Assembly: GCA_030592655.1 (NCBI GenBank) | Contig: JAUVIQ010000002.1 | Coordinates: 1 to 47,458, forward strand | From: Planctomycetales bacterium | Lineage (GTDB): Bacteria; Planctomycetota; Phycisphaerae; SM23-33 | DNA length: 47,458 nt | Reading direction: 5' to 3' | Shown here: in pieces, positions 8,003-14,366 of the stretch | Layout of the letters: each line of letters begins with the position of its first letter | Numbering within the stretch: position 1 is the stretch's first letter | Translations under genes and position numbers: made by a program | The notes under the pieces: generated by a model | What the model was told of the DNA's origin: nothing | Database searches by the model: none | What the model saw: the letters and a program-made list of their open reading frames with translations, nothing else

Positions 8003-8330
8003 AATCGCCAGTCATTCGAATGGCTGGGCTTCGGGCCAAACACGCAATGGCGGGTCTGCTTTCAGACGAGAGGGCGTCCAGGTCCAGCGTTATCGCATCG
8101 GGCACAACCTCCGCGACGGCCCGGAGCAACGATGTCTTCCCCCCGCCGCTGGGTCCAACTAAGGAAATAATCTCGCCCGGAGATATGCTCAGACGGAAAT
8201 CATCGTAAAGCGTCTCGATACACCGATCAGACAGGCCGAACATTCCGGATATCACGGAGGCGTCGGGATCATCGACAGGCGAACGGGTAATTTTGACGCT
8301 GATTGGTATATCCCATTTTGGCGTGGTCAT
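7860..8330 (-). CDS. ABC ATPase-GNAT fusion, upstream part (Walker A half) of a frameshifted gene
   Basis: The ATG at 8330 overlaps the stop of the HTH gene (ATGA 8327-8330). The protein carries SLVGPSGGGKTSLLRAV, a textbook ABC Walker A, then continues sensibly to about GDFV. After that it reads off-frame (RPGRREDADYSG...) opposite the real continuation found in 7037-8002. It is therefore the first half of a single COG2401-like gene broken by a one-base shift. Either a recent mutation or a sequencing error would explain it; the slip region GATTTTGTC is not a classic programmed -1 site. Confidence 0.75.
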   Translation of the reverse strand: MTTPKWDIPISVKITRSPVDDPDASVISGMFGLSDRCIETLYDDFRLSISPGEIISLVGPSGGGKTSLLRAVAEVVPDAITLDLDALSSESRPAIACLARSPAIRMTGDFVSLRPGRREDADYSGKAPFGRAVISSGACVGGVEGVRIGRAEITSD

Positions 8331-8794
8331 TTACATCTCTCCTGATGAAGTGGGTATTTTTCCTCCGCCTTTACCAGTCCGGCAACGATCCCATCAACCT
8401 CGGCGAGCGTTCTGCGAATCGCATGATACCGAAGCGAAGTCGCATCGACTGTTGCCTGAAGCGACTTTCCCTGAAGAATGTGGGATTTGACAACGGCGAA
8501 CTGTTCGTCGTTGAGCAGGTGGAGGCTTCGGGCGACTGAGACGAATTGTGGCGAACTGATCCGGACGATTAACCGGCGTATGCGACGCCGAACGATAGAG
8601 GGGTTGGTTCGGTTAATCTGGGCGATTATTTTCGTCGGCTGGTCGTAGATAAGCACCGCACGGAGAAGGTTCCTGTCGTCGGGATCGAGCAGGTCCGTCC
8701 TCGCTTCGATGACGCTCTGGTCGCTGAGGAATCCGGATTTATCGCGCCGATTTCCGACGGATCGAAGAAAATTCTCCTTCAGCGTCAACGGCAT
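8327..8794 (-). CDS. Sigma region 4/HTH-like protein heading the terminase cassette
   Basis: 155 aa, with AGGAG 7 bases before the ATG at 8794. Two helical segments look like helix-turn-helix units: LLRAVLIYDQPTKIIAQIN followed by NPSIVRRRIRRLI, similar to sigma70 region 4, and a second around LLNDEQFAVVKSHILQGKSL. No other domain is visible. It overlaps the ABC-GNAT gene by four bases. It could be a cassette regulator or act as a small-terminase-like DNA recogniser, since small terminases also use HTH folds. Specific identity is not established. Confidence 0.65.
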   Translation of the reverse strand: MPLTLKENFLRSVGNRRDKSGFLSDQSVIEARTDLLDPDDRNLLRAVLIYDQPTKIIAQINRTNPSIVRRRIRRLIVRISSPQFVSVARSLHLLNDEQFAVVKSHILQGKSLQATVDATSLRYHAIRRTLAEVDGIVAGLVKAEEKYPLHQERCK

Positions 8795-9058
8795 GATTCG
8801 CTCCTCAAAAGGATTGCGGATTGCGGATTGTGGATTGCGGACCCACGGTCCTATGGGGATTCTTCGGTAATCCGGTATTCCCGATGCCCGCTGTCTGTAT
8901 TACAAATACCATATATTACATAAGTATGACAACTATCATGCAGATGTCAAGAATAATCTTACAGAAAATATCTACAAATAGTTAGAAAGTACGGATTGAC
9001 GGGTCTATACTATTGGGCGACTTGGGGTTAGGGATTCAGAACGAGGGAGAAAATAATT
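8795..9058. promoter_or_regulatory. Divergent control region between the terminase cassette and the S24 repressor
   Basis: 264 bp with no gene. Next to the HTH start lies a heptamer array (8811-8841: GGATTGC, GGATTGC, GGATTGT, GGATTGC, GGA). The remainder turns AT-rich and contains partly symmetric ATACCATATATTACATAAGTAT and a TATACT box at about 9007 suitable as the -10 of the repressor gene. This is where an S24 repressor would be expected to bind. Operators were not resolved. Confidence 0.45.
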
Positions 9059-9856
9059 ATGAGCCTCGGCGAATTAATACGTAACCGGCGTGAAGAAAAA
9101 CAACTCACGCAGGACCAAACGGCGGCGCGGGCGGGTATCTCTAAGCAGTACCTCTCGAACATTGAAACCGACCGGATAAAGAACCCCCCTTCCGACGGTG
9201 TGCTTGAGCGATTGGAAGTCGAACTGGAGTTCAAAGCGGGTCAGTTGCGAAAACTGGCCCACATGGCGAGAACGCCGATGGACGTCCGTGCAGAGCACGA
9301 ATCCCTCACCGCCGAGGTCGAAAAACTCCGAAGCATCCTGAAGCAACTACAACTACTGGCGGGACGGAAAAAGTCCACGCAGAGCAGGACGAAAATAAAC
9401 GCCATCGCACGCCAATTGAAATCCGCGAAATCCAACGTCTCGGACGCACTGTCGGCCGGAAGGACTGTTCCCATTATAAACAAGGTCTCTGCCGGGTATC
9501 CGCACCACTTCACCGACCTGGATTACCCGCCCTCGGTGGCCGACGAATACATCCGGTGCCCCGACGTACACGACGCGCAGGCATTCGCCGCACACATCGT
9601 CGGCGATTCGATGGAGCCGAACTATACAGAGGGAAACCTGGTAATTTTTTCGCCCAATACGCAGGTCAGGAGCGGGGACGACTGCTTCGTCCGCTTCAGC
9701 GCCGACAGTTCCACCACGTTCAAGCGGTTTTACACCGCCGAGGGCGGATCGATACGCCTCCAGCCACTGAACGACAAATACCCCGCCGAGATATACGAAC
9801 GCGAGGATATCGACGGCCTCTGGCCTGCGATTATGCGGATCGAACGAATACGATAG
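9059..9856 (+). CDS. XRE-family repressor with S24/LexA-type peptidase domain
   Basis: 265 aa. Residues 1-60 are an XRE helix-turn-helix (IRNRREEKQLTQDQTAARAG, then ISKQYLSNIE). A charged helical linker follows (about 80-135). The C-terminal S24 domain has the nucleophile in VGDSMEP and the general-base Lys in STTFKRF, so self-cleavage capacity looks intact. This is the architecture of phage CI and LexA-like repressors cleaved on DNA damage. It is divergent from the HTH/ABC-GNAT/terminase cassette and is the obvious candidate for its SOS-type control. Confidence 0.92.
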   Translation: MSLGELIRNRREEKQLTQDQTAARAGISKQYLSNIETDRIKNPPSDGVLERLEVELEFKAGQLRKLAHMARTPMDVRAEHESLTAEVEKLRSILKQLQLLAGRKKSTQSRTKINAIARQLKSAKSNVSDALSAGRTVPIINKVSAGYPHHFTDLDYPPSVADEYIRCPDVHDAQAFAAHIVGDSMEPNYTEGNLVIFSPNTQVRSGDDCFVRFSADSSTTFKRFYTAEGGSIRLQPLNDKYPAEIYEREDIDGLWPAIMRIERIR

Positions 9857-9930
9857 ACGTGAGGAAACTGAATCGTCGCCGTTCCGGTCGAAGACCCGCC
9901 TGGGCGGGCGACGGCTAAACGAGAAGATCA

Positions 9931-11664
9931 ATGGACAGAAAAATCGAACACGAAACGGATGTATGCGTAATCGGGGGCGGCGTAGCCGGTCTGGTTGCGG
10001 CGATGTCGGCGGCAAGGGGCGGAGCAACGGTCGTACTGATGCACGATAGGCCCGTCCTGGGCGGAAACTCCTCCAGCGAGTGCAGAATGCACATATGCGG
10101 AGCCGACCGGCACAATCAAATTCCTAACGTCCGCGAGACCGGAATCCTCGAGGAACTTCGCCTGATAAACCTCCGCCACAACCGGCATCGGAGTTACAAC
10201 ATCTGGGACACCGTCCTCTACGACGCAGCCCGACGTCAGGAAAACCTTACGCTGATGCTGAACTGCTCGTGCTGCGAGGCGGAAATGGACGGGGGGAAAA
10301 TCGTCTCGATCACAGGATGGCAGACGACCACGCAGACCTGGCAGAGAGTCCGGGCGAAGATATTCATCGACGCCAGCGGCGACGCGATACTCGCGCCGCT
10401 GACCGGAGCAGCCTTCAGGATGGGGCGCGAGGGGCGCGACGAGTACGGCGAATCGTTCGCCCCGGCCGAGGCCGACGACTGCACGATGGGAATGACGCTG
10501 GCCTTCGCCGCACGCGAGCACGACACCCCCCAGTCTTTCGAGCCGCCGGTCTGGGCGAACCGATACGACCGATGCGAGGACCGGCCCGGCAAGCACACAT
10601 GGTGGTCAATGGGATACTGGTGGATCGAATTGGGCGGGATGGACCACAGCATCCACGACACCGAAAAAATCCGCGACGACCTGATGGCGGTTGTCTATGG
10701 CGTCTGGGACCACATAAAAAATCGCAGCGACCACGGAGCCGACAATTGGGCGCTGGAGTGGGTGCAGTTTCTCCCGTCCAAGCGCGAATCACGGCGATAT
10801 ATCGGCAAACACGTGTTGACGCAGGACGAAATCACCGACGGTGGGAAGTTCGACGACGTCGTCGCCTACGGCGGATGGACTATGGACGATCATACGCCCG
10901 AAGGCTTTGGCTGTGCGAAACTGGGACTTCCGCCCACTATATTCAATCCCGCACCGTCGCCTTACGGTATCCCCTACGGCGTGCTGGTCGCGCGCGATAT
11001 CGAGAACCTCGCCTTTGCCGGAAGGTGCGCCAGTTGTACGCACATGGCGATGTCTTCGACGCGAGTGATGGCGACTGCGACGGTGATGGGACAGGCGATC
11101 GGGACGGCAGCGGCAATAGCGATAAATCGAGGCATCGCACCGGCCGACGTAGCCGAGCACATCGACGAATTGCAGCAAACGCTGCTGACAGACGATGCTT
11201 ACCTGCCGGGCGTGCCCCAGAAATTCTCCGAGGCGACCATGCAGTCTGAACTGAAAGCCTCTTCCGGCGAGCCGGAACCGCTGCGCGACGGGATAAACCG
11301 TCCCGTCGGCGACGATGAGCACGCATGGCGCTGCAGGGTCGGTGATACATTTGAGATGCACTTCAGCGCCGCTGCCGACGTTCGATGTCTTACCATCATC
11401 GCCGACAGCGCTTTGGACCAACTTATCCAGTTGAGCCACTGGGACGATTGCGGCGAACTGACCGCCCCGCCGGAATCGCTCCTGATGGACGCCCGCGTCG
11501 AGGTCCTTACCGCCGGTGAGTGGTCGCCCGCCGGCGAGATCCGCCGAAACTGCCGGCGTCTTATCAGAATCCCAATTGACAGAAAAATCGAAGCCGTCAG
11601 AATAACCATAGAAAAAACCTGGGGCGCCGAAGAAACCAGACTATTCGCAGCATATGTCGAATAA
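9931..11664 (+). CDS. FAD-dependent oxidoreductase (FAD_oxidored family)
   Basis: 577 aa. The dinucleotide-binding motif CVIGGGVAGLVAAMSAARGG lies at the N-terminus (about residues 12-31), followed by VLGGNSSSECR, typical of the FAD_oxidored family (PF12831-like). A second flavin-contacting segment occurs at RDIENLAFAGRCAS and ATVMGQAIGTAAAIA. The C-terminal 130 residues form a beta-rich extension without a recognised motif. Planctomycetes carry many such enzymes, usually without an assigned substrate. No signal peptide is seen. The gene stands alone between the repressor and nikR. Confidence 0.85.
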   Translation: MDRKIEHETDVCVIGGGVAGLVAAMSAARGGATVVLMHDRPVLGGNSSSECRMHICGADRHNQIPNVRETGILEELRLINLRHNRHRSYNIWDTVLYDAARRQENLTLMLNCSCCEAEMDGGKIVSITGWQTTTQTWQRVRAKIFIDASGDAILAPLTGAAFRMGREGRDEYGESFAPAEADDCTMGMTLAFAAREHDTPQSFEPPVWANRYDRCEDRPGKHTWWSMGYWWIELGGMDHSIHDTEKIRDDLMAVVYGVWDHIKNRSDHGADNWALEWVQFLPSKRESRRYIGKHVLTQDEITDGGKFDDVVAYGGWTMDDHTPEGFGCAKLGLPPTIFNPAPSPYGIPYGVLVARDIENLAFAGRCASCTHMAMSSTRVMATATVMGQAIGTAAAIAINRGIAPADVAEHIDELQQTLLTDDAYLPGVPQKFSEATMQSELKASSGEPEPLRDGINRPVGDDEHAWRCRVGDTFEMHFSAAADVRCLTIIADSALDQLIQLSHWDDCGELTAPPESLLMDARVEVLTAGEWSPAGEIRRNCRRLIRIPIDRKIEAVRITIEKTWGAEETRLFAAYVE

Positions 11665-11674
11665 TTTTGCAGGC

Positions 11675-11728
11675 TGGGTGCCGTGGCCGCTGTGTTTGCC
11701 TGTCCCCAGGGGGCGGCCACGGCACCCA
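11675..11728. repeat. Intergenic inverted repeat before nikR
   Basis: 16-bp perfect arms (11675-11690 and 11713-11728, core GGGTGCCGTGGCCGC) around a 22-bp loop that itself contains CTGTCCCCAGGGGGCG. It sits between the oxidoreductase stop and the nikR ribosome site. It may act as a terminator-like hairpin for the oxidoreductase or be a dispersed palindromic element; no T-tract follows. Confidence 0.75.
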
Positions 11729-11758
11729 TCTCGATAACGAATATTTGAGGAGCGAACC

Positions 11759-12169
11759 ATGAGCAAACTGACGCGAACCGCATTGGCAATCGAGAAGGAC
11801 CTGCTGGGCCGGTTCGATAAGTGGATGACAAGCCACGGCTACTCCAACCGTTCCGAGGCGTTGCGCGATTTGATACGCTCTGCGCTGGTGGAGGCAGAGT
11901 GGGAAAAACCCGCATCGAAGGTCATCGCCACGCTGTCGATTATCTACGACCATGAGCAGCGCGAACTTCCCCGGCAACTCACTGCCCTCCAGCACGCCGA
12001 CCATCACGCCATACTTTGCAGCCAACATGTACACCTGGACCGACACAAATGCCTGGAGGTAATCGTCATGTCCGGTACAACCAGGCAGTTACGACGGATA
12101 TGCGACGCGATTACCGCAGCCAAGGGCGTACTGGCAGGGAAACTGACGCTACTGAGCCGGAAGTTGTAG
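11759..12169 (+). CDS. nikR: NikR-family nickel-responsive regulator
   Basis: 136 aa, close to the E. coli length of 133, with AGGAG before the ATG. The N-terminal ribbon-helix-helix (RTALAIEKDLLGRFDKWM, then GYSNRSEALRDLIR) binds DNA. The C-terminal ACT-like domain keeps the metal-site pattern: a His pair in ADHHAIL, HVH, and Cys in HKCLEV. NikR represses nickel uptake genes when loaded with nickel. No nickel transporter or hydrogenase gene lies in the window, so its target is elsewhere. Confidence 0.92.
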   Translation: MSKLTRTALAIEKDLLGRFDKWMTSHGYSNRSEALRDLIRSALVEAEWEKPASKVIATLSIIYDHEQRELPRQLTALQHADHHAILCSQHVHLDRHKCLEVIVMSGTTRQLRRICDAITAAKGVLAGKLTLLSRKL

Positions 12170-12171
12170 AT

Positions 12172-12714
12172 CTACCTATCAACGACAATAACGGTGTTCC
12201 GAGGTCCCAGTGTTTCTGCCTCCGGGTCTTCCGTTTTCGGCGAATCCCTGCCTCCATCCACAAGAATGCTCGGTTGGGCAAATTCTCCATTCCTCTGCCT
12301 ATCTAACCGCGTCACAAAACACAGCGCCGCAATCAGCACGGTCAGCGCAGCCATGGAGACAAGATAAACAATCAGCACCCGGGCAAGTCTGCTGCGGGCG
12401 AGGTTGTCGCCGGCTGGTTCGCTGCGAGCAGGTTCGCTCTGCGATTTACAGATCGCCCGGCGGACATAAAACACGCCTTTGGGACTGGTCTCACGAAGAC
12501 TTGTCAAATCCGCCTGGGGTGAGTCTCGTCGAACCGCCTGCCTGATACCCAGACTCGAAACGTGCCGGCGCGCGATACTCGCCAGAACGTCTTCATCGCT
12601 CTCACTCGCCGAACGAAAAGGAACTAAAGGCGAACCGCCTGTGGTGAGCCTCGTCGAACCGTAGCGCCGGAGCGAATCCCAGGCAGGTATGTAGTTGTCA
12701 TTTTGTTCTGTCAT
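12172..12714 (-). CDS. Single-pass membrane protein of unknown function, paralogue 1
   Basis: 180 aa from the ATG at 12714 (MTEQNDNYIP), chosen because it aligns with the start of the neighbouring paralogue (MADQKGNYVP). The conserved core EDVLASIARRHVSSLGIRQ and SPQADLTS matches DDVLASIARQHASRFGLRQ and SPQADWVS next door. One transmembrane helix (VLIVYLVSMAALTVLIAAL) lies near residues 120-140, followed here by an extra hydrophilic tail. The codons around 12511-12540 and 12635-12660 contain the dispersed unit GGTGAGYCTCGTCGAACCG. Both paralogues have GTATAATCA shortly upstream, a possible shared -10 box. Function unknown. Confidence 0.7.
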   Translation of the reverse strand: MTEQNDNYIPAWDSLRRYGSTRLTTGGSPLVPFRSASESDEDVLASIARRHVSSLGIRQAVRRDSPQADLTSLRETSPKGVFYVRRAICKSQSEPARSEPAGDNLARSRLARVLIVYLVSMAALTVLIAALCFVTRLDRQRNGEFAQPSILVDGGRDSPKTEDPEAETLGPRNTVIVVDR

Positions 12715-12765
12715 GATCATCAGGTGATTATACAACCTGACACTCCTTAGCCGAAAGTTATAAAT

Positions 12766-12873
12766 GGTGGATTGGTGGATTGGTAAAATGATTCCCGATT
12801 CTGTTTTCCCGTAGGGACACTTTGTGTTTTTGCTTTTCCCTGGTCCCTAATCCCAAGTCCCTAGTCCCTGGTC
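12766..12873. repeat. Two short tandem arrays at the 3' end of the second paralogue
   Basis: GGTGGATT repeats (period 8) at 12766-12784 and TCCCTAA, TCCCAAG, TCCCTAG, TCCCTGG (period 7) at 12844-12873. The TAG stop of the gene at 12861-13340 lies inside the period-7 array. Confidence 0.75.
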
Positions 12874-13340
12874 AAGAAGTACAGCGCCACAGCTAATCCC
12901 GTCAGCGCAGCGACAACGGCGAGGTGAATAATCAGCCTGAGGGCAGGTTCATCTCGTATTGATTTGTGCATCGACTTCCGGCGAGCTCGACGAACCAGGA
13001 ACACCTCCGGCGAATGGGGCGAACGAAGGTCTATCGGCTTGCGCACAGGCATTTCGACTTCGCTCAATACAGGCATTTCGACTTCACTCAATACAGGCAT
13101 TTCGACAGGACTCACCACGGGCGGTTCGGCGGGGCTCACCACGGGCGGTTCGACGGAGCCCACAGGCGGTTCGGACGACACCCAATCCGCCTGCGGTGAG
13201 TCTTGTTGAACCGTCTGCCTGAGGCCGAAACGGGAAGCATGCTGACGCGCAATGCTCGCCAGGACATCATCATCGCCTTCATCGGCTGGTCGATGGGGCG
13301 CTTTCTCGTCAGGTACGTAGTTGCCCTTTTGGTCTGCCAT
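12861..13340 (-). CDS. Single-pass membrane protein of unknown function, paralogue 2, with Pro/Glu repeats
   Basis: 159 aa. Same plan as the gene at 12172-12714: short N-terminus, DVLASIARQH motif, linker, VFLVRRARRKS, then one transmembrane helix (LIIHLAVVAALTGLAVAL) close to the C-terminus. Between the motif and the basic segment it carries six 7-8-residue repeats (EPPVVSPV, EMPVLSEV) encoded by 24-bp DNA repeats. The two genes look like a local duplication, after which the linker was expanded in this copy. Function unknown. Confidence 0.7.
   Translation of the reverse strand: MADQKGNYVPDEKAPHRPADEGDDDVLASIARQHASRFGLRQTVQQDSPQADWVSSEPPVGSVEPPVVSPAEPPVVSPVEMPVLSEVEMPVLSEVEMPVRKPIDLRSPHSPEVFLVRRARRKSMHKSIRDEPALRLIIHLAVVAALTGLAVALYFLTRD
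13046..13180. repeat. 24-bp tandem repeats coding for an octapeptide linker
   Basis: Units start at 13046, 13070, 13094 and 13118, then a 21-bp unit. The first type is CAGGCATTTCGACTTCGCTC plus AATA; the second type is CGGGCGGTTCGGCGGGGCTC plus ACCA. The second type is the reverse complement of the GGTGAGCCTCGTCGAACCG unit found at 12511-12540, 12635-12660 and 13188-13220, so the same element occurs in both orientations in two paralogues, always in frame. Confidence 0.8.
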
Positions 13341-13415
13341 GGTTATTAATGATGATTATACCGATTGTCAAACGCGAAAAGGTATGAAAAATCTATCTTG
13401 TCAAAGGAGCCGAAA

Positions 13416-14060
13416 ATGAATAACGCCCACATCATTAATCCGATCCTGATTTTAGTGCTGACTTCTGTAATGATTCTCTACATAACCGGGTGCCGGAACC
13501 ATTCGTCCACCAGTCCCGATAGTCAGGTCGTTCATTCGCCCCTGGCCGGTAAAAAAATACTCATGGTCATCGCTCCGAAGCAGTTCCGCGATGAGGAACT
13601 TTTTGTTCCGAGGGAGTATTTTCTGGTTCGCGGCGCGAAAGTAACGGTAGCAAGTTCAGCAACGGGTGAGATTCGCGGAATGTTGGGGCGGACGTTCTCG
13701 CCGGATGCGAAACTCGCCGACGTTTCGGCTACAGACTTCGACGCGGTTATTTTTGTCGGAGGGGGCGGCGCAGAGGCGTATTTCGACGATCCGGTCGCCC
13801 ACAAACTCGCCCGCGACGCGGACGCCGGCGGGAAAGTCCTCGGCGCTATCTGCATCGCGCCGGCCATTCTCGCCAAGGCCGGCGTGCTGAAAGGGCGTTC
13901 GGCGACGGCATTCGCTTCGGTCCGTGAAATACTCGTATCCGGCGGGGCAAGGGTTATGGATTCGGCATGTGTCCGGGAAGGTCGGATCGTTACGGCGGAC
14001 GGACCGGCAGCGGCTGAAGAATTCGCCTCCGACGTCGCCAAGGCGCTGACCGCAAACTAA
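13416..14060 (+). CDS. DJ-1/PfpI-family lipoprotein
   Basis: 214 aa from the ATG at 13416, preceded by AAAGGAG; a longer frame lacks a ribosome site. The leader ends in a lipobox (LYITGC), so the protein should be membrane-anchored by lipid. The DJ-1/PfpI fold is clear: KKILMVIAP, DAVIFVGGGGAEAYF, and the nucleophile elbow GAICIAPAILAKAG with its conserved Cys. Family members include protein deglycase/chaperone-type enzymes and proteases; the substrate is unknown. Its 3' end (DVAKALTAN) recurs in diverged form at 18030-18060 beyond the restriction-modification island. Confidence 0.88.
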   Translation: MNNAHIINPILILVLTSVMILYITGCRNHSSTSPDSQVVHSPLAGKKILMVIAPKQFRDEELFVPREYFLVRGAKVTVASSATGEIRGMLGRTFSPDAKLADVSATDFDAVIFVGGGGAEAYFDDPVAHKLARDADAGGKVLGAICIAPAILAKAGVLKGRSATAFASVREILVSGGARVMDSACVREGRIVTADGPAAAEEFASDVAKALTAN

Positions 14061-14061
14061 A
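14031..14061 (+). repeat. Left flank copy of a 31-bp imperfect direct repeat around the RM island
   Basis: This is the last 31 bp of the DJ-1 gene including its stop codon and one following base. It matches 18030-18060 at 25 of 31 positions, in the same orientation and with the same reading frame meaning (DVAKALTAN against DIAKAITAD). Confidence 0.65.
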
Positions 14062-14192
14062 ACCGACGGATAAACCCTGATGTGCATCGGGACGAATCCG
14101 CCGAAACGGACCGGAATCGATTCGTGCCGATTCGTGCCAATTGGTGCCACGTCGAATTGACTTGTCCCGGCAATTGTCGTAATCTCTCGGCC

Positions 14193-14363
14193 ATGCCCGA
14201 CGAGAAAGCGATACTCGCCGCATTGAGAAAGTTTGCCGACGGCGTGACGGCCAAGATAACAACCTTGACCACCGGCGAGCCTAGCGGCAGGCAGTTCGCC
14301 TCATCAGGGGCCTTTTACTTATGGGGACTTTGCCGAGCGCGTCCTCACGATGGAGGTCGATAA
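14193..14363 (+). pseudogene. Short N-terminal fragment, possibly of a DNA methyltransferase-type gene
   Basis: 56 codons from the ATG at 14193. The first 30 residues (ILAALRKFADGVTAKITTL, then TTGEP) resemble the start of N6-adenine methylase/type I-IIG modification proteins, in which the helix is usually followed by EDQLRAPF. Here the sequence instead turns into GRQFASSGAFYLWG and stops. I read it as a truncated gene end at the island's left border. Its TAA (14361-14363) is in frame with, and one codon before, the ATG of the GHKL gene. Confidence 0.4.
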
Positions 14364-14366
14364 CCA

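Noticed and set aside
5576..9856. Complete prophage
   Set aside because: No integrase, portal, capsid, tail or lysis gene and no attachment-site repeats were seen around the terminase.
13046..13180. CRISPR array
   Set aside because: Units are contiguous 24-bp coding repeats with no spacers, and no cas genes are present.
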